Of a DNA stretch of 64,000 nucleotides, positions 11,616 to 24,979 are shown in pieces. Both the position numbers and the translations under genes were made by a program. The DNA is taken from contig LNAC01000001.1 of the NCBI GenBank assembly GCA_002007465.1, positions 6,367,085 to 6,431,084 on the forward strand, given 5' to 3'. How positions within the stretch are numbered: position 1 is the first letter of the stretch; the number at the start of each line of letters is the position of its first letter. Origin of the DNA: Ailurus styani. Its lineage: Eukaryota; Chordata; Mammalia; Carnivora; Ailuridae. The notes beneath the pieces were generated by a model. It was not told where the DNA came from. It worked only from the letters and a program-made list of their open reading frames with translations, and did no database searches.

Positions 11616-14600
11616 TCACATGGCAAATCATCTTAGAACCATGAAAAGGGAGCAATCCTGTATTTTTTCAGTTGACTTGAATAGAAATTTTAATCTCTCC
11701 AGAATGTAATCATTCTCAAGTCTCGGTAGGCATATGACATTTTTGGGAAGCTCTACACTTTGACTACTTTGACTTCTCATCACGGTTCAAATCACCGTGT
11801 TCCACGGAAAATAGAATTTGTATGTTTTGGTCCATATGGGGCCTTCGACTCTCAGAAGAAAAATAGCATTTCTCAGCAAAGACACTTCAGCTCTACATCT
11901 CAGCAGAACCACTTCTCTCCTCTCCGAAGGAAGTCTTTGAAGTCATTGAAGTGATTGACCTCGCACACAAATGGAGCCACCCTTGACTTGACCTTCATCG
12001 TGGGGACCCGGGGAGCCTGCACCCCTTATTGTCTGGGGAGCCTGGCGGGATGGAGATGCCCTTCCAGCTGCGCCCCTCCCGGCGGGCAAGCCAAGCTCTC
12101 TGCCGGCTGCCTCCGGCTCGCAGGACATCCCGAGCAGGTCAATTACTAGGAAACTAGTGTCTGTTCTTTAACAACTGCTTGCTCGAGAGAGGCTGACATG
12201 GAAACCGGTGCTCTTCCACGGGACCTCATCAAATGTTTCAGCATGACATTGGGTGAAGATGTAAGCGGCCCCGAGTCCGAGGAGCCCGCGGAGTTAGCGA
12301 GAGGAGTACCTGAGCAGTCAGGCAGGTGACCCGCAGGTGACACACACCTGAAGGGAGCCCTCCAGGCATGAAAAATCACTCTTTTGAAGATTTTTCTTTT
12401 AGGTTTTTCTGCGATGTTCTAGGACCCTGGCTCTCCCTTATCTGAGAAGTTAGCCTGGCTCATGGTCAGACGTTATAATAAAGTGAAAAAGTAAGCTTTT
12501 AAAAAAATGACTTTTCGGTTCCGTGACTGATTTTCTCTGCTTTCCTTGTGCTGTTTGAACAACATGGGGGGTCACGTTAAAAGATCACATCGGGGAGAAC
12601 AGAAGCAACAAAGGAATTAGAGGGCATTTTTGCACCACTCTTGGGGAAATGGCTGGTTTTCAAAGAGAAAAGCCTTAAAGTCGCAGTAAGGCGGAGAAGC
12701 TGGAAACTTCTCATCCTGGCTTCACGACCAAACAAAACACCGTGGCTTATTCTCCCTCAGATTTAGCTGCATTCTCAACCAAAAGAAATGGACCAGATTT
12801 AAAGGAAGGAGAGGTGGATTAGTGCTAGCTGAGCCTTTCTTCTCTTTCCCTTGGGGTGTGAAGTTGAACCGCATGTCTGCTGGGCTGCTCGCCGGCTCTG
12901 CCGGTGGTGGCTGGGATCTCTGCAACTGAGATCTGGCAGAGGGATACAATCAGAGAGGCAATAACACATCCCCAAATCCTAGAGAGGAAGCCAAGGAACC
13001 ACACTGCGTGGCTGTGTGTCTCCAAATCTGCAACTGTTAGTGCCGGCAATCTATAGACTGTCTGGATGGTTCTCAGTTGGGTAACACTTTCTATTTTGCT
13101 GTGTCCGTTCTTCCTGCCATTTCAGTGCTGAGTTGGCGGGGACACAGGAGCAGTCCCGTATTGTTGCTTTCGAGTCACTCAAATAAAGTATTTATGGATG
13201 TCCAGTTACAGCTTTTTGAAAACACTCTGTAAGGTCAACAGCAATTTTAAAATAAAGTATTGCTCATCCAGACTTCCTTTTGGAAGGGGGTGCTATAGCA
13301 GAGAGAGGGAAGTGATATTCATGAGTGCGTTTCAATAGACATTCTATAAATACCTGTGGAAGTGGCAGGCTGCACCTGTCGTGTTGCACCTGATGTGTAC
13401 TGAACAAACATCATATATACAGCTGTCCCATGAGGTGGGGGCTGAAGGGAGCTGAAGGCAACCCCCCATCCCAGGTTAAGGCCCATTTGGAGGGAGGAGT
13501 CCCTACTGAATTTTCTCCAGCAAATATTCCATTCCCCACCCAGTGAAGCCACATAAATTGAGGGTTTTTAAATACAAATAGAATAATTATATATATCATA
13601 CTTGAATAATGGACAAAGTAACCAAGTAACTCAATAAATGTTTTCATTCAAAAGCTTCAGCATTATTATTTACTAAAAAATACCAATGCAGAATTTATGT
13701 TACATTGTGCCATTTTATGGAGCACGATAAAGGGTTATATTTTTATTAACGTGAGTGACCTTGCATACTCTTTGAGACAGTCGATCTCCTGTCCAGAATG
13801 TATAAAATTAATAGACCTTAAGGGAAAAGTTTATTAGTATGTAACTCAGATGATGCAGGAAAATATAACTCGTTGAATGTAATGTCCAAAAGCCAGATAC
13901 TGGTTAAAAACAAAATATAAAAAAACACGCTTCTAACACTTAGCTCAAACACAATAATATATGCTGGCTGTATTTTCATTTCATTTATCTTGCGTGGAGA
14001 TGATTTTAAAACCAAATGGGGTGGAGGCGGGGAGAGCAATTAAAGAAAACCAACATATTAAAAGGTACCTACGATGAGTATATTAAGATACATTATTCAG
14101 TAGCAAAATTCAGGGAGGCCGTGTTTGCTTCTGAAGTTCTCACCACTACCAGAAAGGAATTCTTTTTCCCTTAATCTATTTTCCTACTGCCGACTTTACC
14201 GACTTTACCGGAGCAGTTCTGACTTATTCTACTGATCAAACAGGCCGAGCAAGATAATTATCTATGCATGGATGCTTGGGAGCAAAAGACATCTCTGGAG
14301 TAGTTCAACTTTCTTATTTTTAAAAAAACAAAAGGGGCAAAAGAGAGGAGCAACAGAGCTTCATCCACAACAAATGAAATGCTAATGTGCACAAATGAAT
14401 TTCGAAAAGAACACAAATATTGCTTTGAAATTAATTATACCTCTCCCATTGTCTTAAAAAATGGAAGATTGAAACCTGTTTCACGATGTTTACTATGTTT
14501 AATTTTCAATTGTTTCTTTGATGTTTCCGATGGAAAGGTTTGCACCTGCAAAGAAAAAAGGCTCTGAACAGCTTGCAAACACTCTGCAAACACTTCGTCA

Positions 14601-16660
14601 GGAATGTTAGTTGTCAGCCTCCCCGCAGCACAAGGGAGCCTTGATGATATCTTGTGTGCCTTTGACTCCTTTTGATTAATAAATGCAAACAATTTTTCTC
14701 AGTAACCTCTGTTGCAATCTATGCATGACAATTAGAGACAACCTCTGGTGAAGGGATGCACTGAAGTCTGTTTTCGCTGCTTCTGCTGCAAAATAAATAG
14801 TTGATGTTTAATGCTTTTTGACAATTAGAGAATGAAATCTCTGCAGCTATGCAATTTCAGGATCTGTTTATTATTTCTGTTCCCTGCAACGAAGGATCAA
14901 TGTTTATGACAATTTTAACTCCACTCTGGATGGACAATTTGATTATTTCTTTCCCTGAGTTTCATGTCCTATTATTGAATTCTTGGGTGCAAATATCATT
15001 GGCTTTCATAAAATGGATTTGTGATGTTTCCATCAAAACAATGTATTGAATGGGCATTATAAGGAAGCCAAGTGTGACTCTCAGGGAATATTCCATCACT
15101 TTCCAGGGCAGAAACAGCTCTGAAACTTGTGGAGAGCCAAGGTCGGCCCTGTTCGGAGCCCTGCAGCCTTCCGGAGAGGACCAGCTGACGGTGCCTCAGG
15201 AATTAGGGCACTGGGGCATGGCCAGCCTTCTGGAATGGCAGGGGTTAGACTTTTCTGCTGCCAGGGAGCCTTTGTGAAGCGTGGAGGTAGCCAAGGGAGG
15301 GTAGTGCTGCCACTCTGCTCGGCTCTAGGAGACACCAGCTCCGTGGGGTCCTGGATGGACAGAGACCCATGCAACACACCTGGAGCTACGTGGGTGGGTG
15401 TGTGCAGCCCAAGAGCTCACGGCTTGCTGAGGGGGCCGGGGTGCGGAGAAAAGAGCCCAAACCTTAGAGACTGACAGACTTCGGTTTGGGTTCAAGGGTG
15501 TGACCTTGGGTGTCTGCTGTGCCGTCCTAGGCAGAGCCCAAGACTTCTGCCCTTCATCTATGCATTTCTATCTCTTGGTGATTCATTCAGAAGATAAACA
15601 AGAGATCCCAGGGGGTGGGTTAGCCTCAAGGAACAGGCAGAGGAAGGAACAAGAGGTCCAAGAAGCGGAGTCTGCAAAGGCTGAGTTTCTGGGATGTGGG
15701 GGACAGAGGTGCAGAGGAGAGTTTTGTGAACCTTGCGTAAGCCAATCCCACAGTCAGAATATTCCTTGGCCTTCAGAAGTTGAGGCATCAGGCAAATTAC
15801 GTTACCATTGGATGGCCACTCCATCCTGAAACCGGGGACATTAATACCCACCTACAAGCTGGTTGGAGGACTTCGGTGAAGTAGCATATATAAAACAACT
15901 GGGGCAGAGTATGCACTGGCAAATGGCAGATATAACGACCAGCACTGTAATTATTCACCACCACTGGACCTCGCACTTTCAGGAGGCTCTCACCGGGCTG
16001 ATATCATATGTCCCTCTCCACATGGAGTCTTTACATTTCTTTTCACTTGTCGTATGATCTTGGTGTCTGTATATTTGTTAGCATACGTCACCTCCAACAA
16101 TTTTCGGAGACGGATGGGGGTCCATTATAAGTAAATACACTTACCTGAGATAATAAGTAGATTTCATGTCCTACTGATAAATTCATTCATTATTTTCAAG
16201 GTACTTTCCATTCAGAAAAGGACACTATATATCTGGGAGAAAAATAAATTGGAAGAGAGAATCATTTCCCTTTCGGTTATTATTTTCAGTTGGATGAGTG
16301 GAGAGGAAAAATTTCCCAAATTTTATGCAAAATGAGATTTATGTGATATGAATGTACTGCTGTCATTAGATAGAGCCATATTCCGTTCCAGCCGATAATC
16401 AACGTGGCAGGAGTTCGATGTGAAGAATGATTGCAGAGAATAAATACGCCACCCTTCATACCCATCTCTGGCGCTCCAGGCTCTCCAACGCTCAGATGCA
16501 CTGGCACATTCTGACCCACGGTCTCAGGACTCCGGGCGGCTGTGGGAAGTGAGGGGCCAGCCTAAGTGAAACCACGAGGCATCGTGGCCGGTGAGAGATG
16601 CAGACCTCTCCCACACGGGAGACTCGGGACGTGGTGGGCAGCAGGCAAGCTTAAGCCTGC
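11616..16660. other. Long largely unique stretch
   Basis: I recognise no transposon over about 5 kb. The AT-rich part at 14.36-15.05 kb contains homeodomain- and octamer-like words ('attaataaatgcaaac') and is flagged as possible conserved non-coding DNA. A tandem 'cgactttac' doublet sits near 14.19-14.21 kb. No exon is convincing. The minus-strand frame 14435-14692 (85 codons) looks somewhat protein-like but has no clear start or splice support. Confidence 0.45.
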
Positions 16661-16669
16661 ATCCCATCT

Positions 16670-16800
16670 TGCCGCTTTGCAGCTTCATGACCTTGCAAGG
16701 ACTTTCTTCCTCTATGCGCCCCGGTTTTCCTTATCTGTAAAATGGATGACAATAACACCCACCTTGCAAGATTTTACAAGTGAAGCGTACTTGCCCCACA
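16670..16800 (+). repeat. MIR SINE fragment
   Basis: MIR order: 'gcttcatgaccttgcaagga', 'ttttccttatctgtaaaatgg', 'caataacacccaccttgca'. Confidence 0.8.
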
Positions 16801-16847
16801 CCTCGCCTTCAAGCTTGGTATACAGTTAATATATAATTTTAAAAAAC

Positions 16848-17029
16848 ATTTTTAAGATTTATTTATTTGATAGAGAGCAAAGCGAATGAGAGAGAACACG
16901 AGTGGGAAGGGAGGGGCAGAGGGAGAGGGAGAAGCAGACTCCCCGCTGAGCAAGGAGCCTGACTCAGGGCACAATCCAAGGACCTGAGCCCAAGGCAGAG
17001 GCTTAACCGACTAAGCCACCTAGGTGCCC
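16848..17029 (-). repeat. CanSINE, antisense
   Basis: It runs from the tail 'aagatttatttatttgatag' through the body 'ccgctgagcaaggagcctga' to the inverted head 'aagccacctaggtgccc'. It is diverged but near full length. Confidence 0.93.
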
Positions 17030-17449
17030 GAAAATTAAAAATTTCTTAAAGAAAGATAGCAAGAATAATACTTTGGAATTTGGTCCAGTTGATACCATAT
17101 TTCTACGGATTTTATGAACTACAGAGATGTTTTTAGAAAATAAACTTTAAAGATAAATGACTGGATTAGTGAAATGAAGAGCCACAAGCCTAAAATTCAT
17201 GTTGGGTCTGAATTAGTGAGCGAATGCCCACAGTTCCTTATGTGGAGGATGACCATCAAGGACCAGCCACATTTGGCTGGTACAGGTTTGGCCCTGGGCC
17301 AGGCAGCAGCAATGGCGGGTTTTGAATTTTGCTGGGCCACTCCTGGTTGAGACGGAAGCAAGAAGAGGATCAGCTAGGACTCTTCTTCTATGAGATGTGC
17401 CCTCAGGGAGAGAAACCCTTCAATCTGACCCATGGTAGGAAGACCTACG

Positions 17450-17660
17450 CATACCAGGTGCTTACATGAGCTCATTCTATCATCGGGATCATCCCGGCAG
17501 AAGGAGCTATTATTATTATTATTCCCATTTCACAGATGGAGTGGGAAACGGGCTCAGAGAGGCTCAGCATCACCCACCAGATGGCGTGAGGTGGACCCAC
17601 GGGCCACTGGACCCCAGGGCTGATGCTCTTGACCACTGTCCCTCCCCACCTGGGTACGGA
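17450..17660 (-). repeat. MIR SINE, antisense
   Basis: The antisense MIR signature includes a (TAT)n stretch, 'tcccatttcacagatgga', 'ggctcagagaggctcagca', and a 'tgctcttgaccactgtccc' end. Confidence 0.85.
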
Positions 17661-20000
17661 GCCTGAAAAGGCGTGCCGCGAAGGCACAGACAAAGGTAGC
17701 ATGCCAATGAAGACATTCCACAGAGCGAGCTACACCCCTGATTTTATTTCATATTTACAAATGCCAATGTAGAGAGAAAAATATTCAATGCCCAGCAATA
17801 GACTCAAATACCTTTAGAGAAGAGAGGTAATTAAAAAGGAAGGGTGACAAAGCCTGGGTTATTAAAGAGAAAAATCGTTCACCTGAAAGGAGTTACCATC
17901 AGAGCAGCCCAAGGAAGAGTGTGGAAGACCAAGCAGTTCTCTGGGTAGGAGGAGAACGTGCAGCTTTTTGAAAACGCTGGTTTGGGACATGCTAGTCATA
18001 GAAGAGTCTGCGGCCATTATGGATGGAGCCCGGCGTCGGCGCCTAGTGTGAACTTGTTATCGGAGTATTTTATAGTCCACCTGACCGAAAAGAACAACTG
18101 GACTGTGAAATGATAGAGCAAATAAAAAAAGCCGTAAAAGAGCCAGAGTGATAGTAATGGGAGGTTTTAAGTACCTGAGCAGAGAGCAGAGTGCATTAAG
18201 TGGATGAAATAAAGCTTGAAGCGTGCGCGGAAGAGGCTGTGGGGAGGGGAGAGCGGGAGGAGGGGGCCGCTGGGGAGGAGGGAGGTGCTCTTTAACTTGG
18301 CATCTAACATATTAGTATATAACACAGAACTTATCATCATGACGGGAATCTGCATTAGTCCCGTGACACGGTCGGCCCAACTCTTTCTCTGGGCCTCCGC
18401 ACCCCTGGAAGTTCTTCTGTGCCCAGCCTTCTGCTGCCTTAGAAGGTCCCCACACGACGCCTAAGCTCACCGCATCCTTGACTGGTTCACATTGTGCTGT
18501 TTAGGGCATTGATTTAAAATTTAAATTGCATTCCTGGATGATGGTTTTAAGACGTGTTGCTGAATAAGTCTCAGAGTGAGAGCTTCCAGTACCAGTAAAT
18601 TGATACATGTGTTACTTCGAGATGACTGCCAAGCCACGGTGGCTTCAGGGCAGTGATGCGTCAAGCACCGGGTCCTGCACTGAGGGGCTAAGGCTGCAGG
18701 ACGGACGCCGAGCACCCCTGTGCTCCTATGGCAGAGAAAGGCCCAGGAAGCCCAATGGCAAATCCACAGTTGACCCACGAAGCAAAGCGTGTGGAGCCCG
18801 TTGGTACGCTTTCAGCGTTGAGAGCCAGAGGGCTCTGGTGACAGGAAGGGGACTATCTGTTTTCAGGGTGGTGTGGGAATCGAGCTGCCCCTGGCCCTGG
18901 GGTATGACTGCCAAACTCCCAGACTGGGTGCCAAGAAATGGGGTCCCAAACCATGGGCCAGCCCAACGGTCCAGAAAATTCGATAATGTGGGTCGGGTGC
19001 TCAGCCTGGTGGTGGCCGGGAGTGCTGTGAACGAAACAAGTTGATCATTTGCAGGAATGGCTGAGATGCCAAATTCTGAGCTTGCAGGTGCAAGAGGCAA
19101 AATGGATGGGGGATGATCCAGGGTCCCAACCACCACACGGGAGCACCTAGGCACGGTGTGGTAGGTTGGGTTCCCTCTCTGAAGGGCGTGATAACGACCC
19201 AAAGGCTGGAGGGGAACGCGGTCTCCACCGCCAAGCCCCTCCTGCCCCCTTCAGTTCAGTTTCCTTTGTTTCTAAAGCACTTTGTTCTAGCACACCAAAC
19301 TCGAGAAGAAAAAAGAGAGAGAACAACTGCTTAGTGTTCCCTCTTCACAACGCAAAAATAAAACCCTGGCACAATATTATTTTAGCTATTTGTTCTGAGA
19401 TTATGCTTTCCATTTTCAGGATGTTAATAATGGGCTCTGGGGGGATTTTTTCTGGGCCCAATAGCAATGTTATAAAATTAAACATCCATGCGAGTGAGGG
19501 AAATTGGAGTAATTATCCTGCAGAGTGGAAGAAAGCCTCTCCTATTCCTGAGCACCCTCAGCCGGAGTGCAGCAAGGAAGCTCATAAAAACCACCACGCC
19601 GAGAGGGTAACTCCTCTCCGTGTTAGGTAGCCACCGACGTTCTGAAGCTTCATGCCCTAGAGCATGTCCTCAGGAAGCACGGTGCCTTCCCCGGTGGCCC
19701 TTCGGGGTCTTGTGAGACACTGCCCCCCATGGGGTTTGATGACCAGGGCAGGCAAAGACGGAGAATGAGATGAGCTTTAGGGAAGGCGGCATTCCTTGTC
19801 CAGCTCGGCCACTCTCGAAGAACGAGCTGAACATCGGGTGCCCAGAAATATTCAGACCGAAAGACTTCTGAAAGGCGGGGGACACGGACCCAAGGACAAC
19901 ATGGCACAGCGGTGTGCCCTGACGTTTGCCCACCCGGAGGGCTGCGGTTCCTGCCTGGGCCCTTCATCCTTCATTCCTCCTTTCCGAAGCACACCCACTC
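17661..20000. other. Unannotated unique-looking sequence
   Basis: I see no recognisable repeat and no supported exon. Overlapping frames at 18.6-19.2 kb (145 codons +, 158 codons -) lie opposite one another in GC-rich sequence and look like chance frames. Confidence 0.45.
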
Positions 20001-20004
20001 TGCT

Positions 20005-20185
20005 TCTAACCGGCTGGGAAATCTCAGGCAACTTGCGCATCTCCCTTTCCCCCATTTCTGTGTGTAAGTTTCCAGGAACCGCCTGTGGACATCACAGGAT
20101 GGGAGAACTCAGAGGATCCCCAGAAAACTCTGGGAACAGCGTTGGGTGGATCATCAGCACTCAGTAAATGTTGATCGAGATGATG
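20005..20185 (+). repeat. Probable MIR SINE
   Basis: 'ggctgggaaatctcaggcaa' followed by 'catctccctttcccccattt', and a 3' part ending 'cactcagtaaatgttgatcg', fits the MIR order with some insertion. The match is weaker than at other MIRs. Confidence 0.55.
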
Positions 20186-20384
20186 ATGACTAGGGCCATT
20201 GTCTCAGCAGGGGCCTAGTCAAGTAAATGGAAGCAACATCGGTGATTGTAACAGAGAGAATTTACTGTGAGAAACTGTCCAAATGAGTATTGGAGAACAG
20301 AAGCAAAAGGGGAACACAAACAGAAAGTATTGAAAGCAACCACCTCCCAGCTAGGGCTGTGGGAACATTGAAATTATTAAATAT

Positions 20385-20562
20385 GTAGCATATATATATA
20401 TATATATATAACTGAGTGTACATGATATGGTACATAATATACAGTATATTTTATATTTTATTATATATTTATATTTATTGTTATATAATATAGGATATTA
20501 TATAGTATATACCATATGATATATACTATGTAATATACAATATATTAGATATTATGTGACCT
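20385..20562. repeat. AT-rich block with (TA)n and imperfect palindromes
   Basis: An 11-unit TA run is followed by about 150 bases that are nearly all A and T. The arms 'atagtatat' (20502-20510) and 'atatactat' (20521-20529) are perfect inverted repeats around a 10-base centre, so the tract could fold. Confidence 0.85.
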
Positions 20563-21855
20563 ATGACCTTGGCAGGGATACCCTGCAGAGCTGTTACCTA
20601 CGCTTTGAGTTGGGGAGTGAGGGCCCATGGGAATCCCTGAGCAGGTGGAAAGAAAAAAAACCCGAAACTGCTAGGGAAACTGTAGGAAGAGTTTCCTAGA
20701 GTTTGCCAGGAAGAGCCGGCTAAACAAAAGGGGTGAATCCCTCCTCCCCGTCCTGCCGCCTGTCCAGTCTGCCTCTCCACACCCCACTGGGACCAGCTGG
20801 CAGAGGAGACTTGAGTTTGCCGAGGCGCAGCCCCCATCTCTGGAGGGGGAGCACAGAAGGCTGGGTTTGGGGCCCAGAAACAGAACTTAATAACAGACAC
20901 AGTGCAGATGGGGTGCCGACAACGAAGTAGGTTATAGCGGGGAACAAACCGGAAAGGGTCTCTGGCCCATGTGCAGCTCAGGCCCACTGAGGGAAGTAGA
21001 CCTTAGTAATAACACAGGGAGAAATATGTCATTGGTGAGTTTGCTAAGGTCTGAGAAGGACATGAAGAGTAGGACAAACTTGAACGGGATGCCCCTCTGA
21101 AAAGTTTGCTTAAGCTGAGACGCGATGTTCTCTACCCACAGAATATGGGGATGGGGTGGGGGGAAGGGTGATTTTCTAGGCAGAATATGCAGACAAGTGG
21201 TCAAAAGTGGGAAGAATTTGATGTCCTGGTGGAGTGCTAGGAACTGGGTCTTCTGCTCAGTTCAGCCAGAGTCAAGAGGAAGAACGAGGGCTTCTGTCCG
21301 GCTTGCCTGTGGCCCCCCAGACCACCGAGGCTGTGGAGCTTCCTAGAGTATTGGTTTTCCCATCTTCACAAGAGAGGAAAGGTCTGCCCATCTCCTCCCA
21401 GAGATACTTTGTGTGGAAACAAGGTAGACGATAGAAGCACTTTTCAAAGCGCCATACGAATGAACAATAGCATTGCCACTGTCTGTAGCTCAGGTCAGTC
21501 TGGCGTTTTTATCCTAGTACGAAGGGCCACACTGGAAAAGTATGTGGGGTAGTCTTCTGCGCTAGAAGATTCCAACTGGATTTTAGCCCAGTCATGACAA
21601 CTGGAAGCTGTTCTGCGTAAGAAATGGCGGTGTTTGTTGACGAAGAGTCATTACACCGACGAATCTTGAATGTCGGTGTCCACAACCACTAATCTTTATG
21701 CACAAAACAAATGCTTGCGGCAGCTCTGCTCCCAGAGCCCTACATTTATTTGCTTCGTGGGGATTAGCTTTTGTCATATTTCTGCGAGGAAGGACAGCTT
21801 GAGTATTAAGAGGGAATGCTTTACTTGACTCCGTGGTCGTATGTCTGTTCTTGGG
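20563..21855. other. Unannotated sequence
   Basis: I recognise no gene, repeat or RNA. A minus-strand frame of 129 codons (20598-20987) is low complexity and Pro/Phe rich, without splice support. Confidence 0.45.
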
Positions 21856-21859
21856 GTCA

Positions 21860-21912
21860 GGATTCACTCATTCATTCAATAAAGCCTTGAACACCCACTG
21901 TGCCACAGCACA
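21860..21912 (-). repeat. Short L2 3'-end-like fragment, antisense
   Basis: 'ttcactcattcattcaata' with 'gccttgaacacccactgtg' resembles the reverse complement of the L2 terminus. It is very short, so the call is tentative. Confidence 0.4.
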
Positions 21913-24090
21913 AATTCCGAAGTATGATTCGCTCTCTTTATAAGTCTTATGGTGTCTACATTTCAAAATATTTTCTTAGATTCGTATTTATAAGACTCAA
22001 GAAATCCATTCATCAAGGAAAATTGTGGGAGTGGTTGCTAGTATTGTCTCGGTACCATTCATGGATCTATTGATTAATTTCCCAAAGTCATGGGGAACCC
22101 TCCTATGTGCGGGGTCTCACTGCTCACCATTCAGCTACGTCTAGCCTTATACCACAGATTTTGTTTTGCAACATCTTATGAAGGCTTTTCTCCCTGGAGT
22201 GAATATCCGATGGCTAAGGGGTAGGTGGTCCTGTGACCCAGACCTTAGTTCCCAGACATCTGGTAAATTTTGAGTCTAGAAGGAAGCTTGGAAAGCCACC
22301 TGCTAGATGCCGCCAAGATGGACTGAAACTCAAGGACGTTGTTGAGTGGCCACATCCCCAAGAGAAAGCCAGGCTGGGGAATGACGAGGGGTCCCAGGAC
22401 CCAGCAATCAGCTTTGGGGGCTCGAGAGAGGACATTGGAGCCCAATACATGGCGCGGGCTCACCATCCTTGAGACTTGAGTTAATGAGAGGTGTTTATTT
22501 TATTTACTGCTATGTCCGGAGCCTTTTACGATTACCCCACGCATATCTTAATGCACCAATGGTCCCCGCCTGAGTGCCTCCTGACATGTAATGCATCCTG
22601 GGGACATTTTTCCCAGCAGTCACCAGATCCTGAATTGTTTTAATGAACCATTCCATCTCCCCACCATGCCGCCGCCTCACCTGAGTTGTAACCCAGATGC
22701 AGCCTTCGCTCATCGTTTTGGCTCAGTGGGGACGAGTCGGGACCGTGCTGGCTCTTTGTTTTCCTGAATCCGTGCTCGGGGCATCTGCAGATTAGCTAAT
22801 GGAGGGTGCTCCGTCTTGCCAAATGTTAATGGTGTAAAATGTGATCATTTTGCTGACAAACGTAAACAGGTTTCATTCGGACTTGCCGTAGAAATAATCC
22901 CTCAATTTTGCAACCTGGGAACAATAGATTTTGTTGATGTTGATTACTCCATGTCTCGCCTCTTCCAGTGAGACAGTGATGCTTTCCGATGCAGCTTCCC
23001 GCGATACGTGTATGATGTTTTCTCGTTAGCACCTTAATGATAGATATGACTGATTCTGTGTCTGTACCGCCCCGTCTTAGAACCGCAAATGAATTTGCCA
23101 GAGCCGTTGCTGCAGATGCATTTCTGTTTCACTTTGGCTGGCTTGGAAACTTCCTTTCTTTGTCTTCTTCCAAAGTCACAAAGCTCAGAGGTCTCCGCAG
23201 GGACAGCATACCCTCACGTGCTGCCTCCTGGTTCGGTACCCCCTCCTGCGGGAAGGCACTTCCAGGTTTAACCTTGGGTCAATATTAATAGTCTGGGAAT
23301 TCGGGCAGAAAATGTCATGTTACATCTCCCCATCTGCAGATGTGTGTAACGTGTACCCCGCGTGTGGCTCTCGTGATGGCATTTCTCCCCAAATTTTAGT
23401 AAAGGAACGGTTTAAAATCACATAGGAATCTGGCACTAAATTCCACACTTACGGAGCCCACTGGTAGGTCTCTGCTTGGTGGCCTCTAAGTTAATAGTGA
23501 GGAATATTCATTGATTTCTATTTTGCATTTCTACGACTGTCCTGAACCCCGGAGGGACCCGAGTGAGCAAAGCTTTCCTCAGGGAAACTCGGGGCTTGGT
23601 GACAGAGACGGAATGACGGCAACAGTTGCAGAGGCTGCGGAGTGAGACAGTGTGGTGTGGGCTGCGTGGGGACAGGGAGCTCCAAGAGTGTGTGACCGAC
23701 CAGGTACCCGAGGCCACCCCGAATGTGAGGGGACGCTTCCTTGCGGGAATGTTAGGAGAGCGGAGTTCAGAAGGATGACCGGAGTGAACATGGGGGGGGG
23801 GGGCAGAAGCTCCCAGAAGAAAACACACAGAGGTCTGGGAGGACGGTGATGGGGGTCAGAGGGGTGACAGAAGAAGACAGCGTGGGGACAGGTGGAACCG
23901 GGAGGCTGGCGCCACACCCCCCCACCGGTCCTGGCAAGGACCTGGGTCTTCCTCCTGGGAGCAGACAGGAGCCGGAGAAGGGAATGAGTGCTGGAGACAT
24001 GACCAGATTTCTAGTTGGAAAACAATCACCCTGATTTGGGGCTGGGTTACAGATGGGGAGAGTTCAAGATGAGGTGTGGGTGGCCCAGTT
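21913..24090. other. Unique-looking block, candidate conserved non-coding sequence at 22.48-23.29 kb
   Basis: I recognise no repeats. The sub-block 22,480-23,290 is intermediate in GC, free of repeats and rich in transcription-factor-like words, such as forkhead-like 'gtaaacagg' at 22863-22871 and homeodomain-like 'agattagctaatgg' at 22788-22801. This alone does not establish regulation. A 10-G run sits near 23,792-23,803. Confidence 0.4.
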
Positions 24091-24094
24091 AGGA

Positions 24095-24300
24095 GCTTTC
24101 TTAGGAGTCGAGGAAAGAGAGAGTGGTGGCTGGGGCTTGGGGGCTGGTGGGAAGAGGGGAAGATACACATGGACTGAAGACATTTAGGAGGTAAGATGCA
24201 CAGGGCTTGGCAGTGGAGGCATGGGGTGGGGCGGCGGGGAGGAGATGCTAAGCGTGGCTCGCATGTGCTTGGCTGGTGCAACATTTGCTCCGACAGGCCA
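24095..24300 (-). repeat. L2 fragment, antisense
   Basis: 'tttcttaggagtcgaggaa', 'gagagtggtggctgggg' and 'aggtaagatgcacagggctt' resemble the antisense L2 order ('gagagatgatggtggcttgg', then 'aaggtagagccgacaggattt'). The element is old and diverged. Confidence 0.5.
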
Positions 24301-24975
24301 CGCTGAGAGAGCACGTGGTGATAGAAAAGTATCATGAGTCTGAGGGGCCTTCAAGAGACTTCAATGCATCCTTTGGTTTTCTGTACAGAGTTCTGACTCT
24401 TAAATGGGTCCCGGGGCATACACACACACACCTGCACCTGACACACAGCAGCAGGACTTGGCAGCCAAGATGCAGGGCTGGGGGGAGCAGGCAGGAATTC
24501 CCAGTGGAGAAAGAGCTTGTAGAGAGCGGTAAACCCTGTGCTCCCCACGTACCCGGGGAGGACAGGGCGGAGCACATCATTTTAGGGGCCCCCTTCTCCC
24601 CCCATCAGTTCCCCAAGAGAAGTCACTTCTGGGTGGTGGGCAGTAGGGAAGCAGACAAGAAGACTGGGGAGCGGAGAGAGGCCCCCTCTGGTTTCTGTCT
24701 CCTTCTCAAAGCAAGTCTGCTCACCTTCACGGGTGATGCCTGGTGGGCTCTGTCCCCAGGGAAGAGGCCAGCACTTTGGGGAAGTAAGTTTACTTGGGGC
24801 GGGGGTGGGGGTGGGGCGCCAGCCTGTGACTGAGATTGGAGCTGCACTCAGGGGCAGTTTATCAACCCTCAGGCTGGTGTTCTGACCTGCTTGTGTTGAG
24901 TCAAGCATTCTCCCCTTCACCCCCGGTAACAGTCAACTCCATCTGCTTCTGGGCTTCCCCTGGATCAGGCCGTTT
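24301..24975. other. Unannotated GC-rich sequence
   Basis: Overlapping frames of 185 (+) and 112 (-) codons are opposite each other and compositionally biased. A short CA run at 24,418-24,430 lies inside. I see no exon signals. Confidence 0.4.
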
Positions 24976-24979
24976 TGCC

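Noticed and set aside
18607..19202. Opposed frames of 145 (+) and 158 (-) codons
   Set aside because: They overlap on opposite strands in GC-rich sequence, have no recognisable domain and no splice signals.
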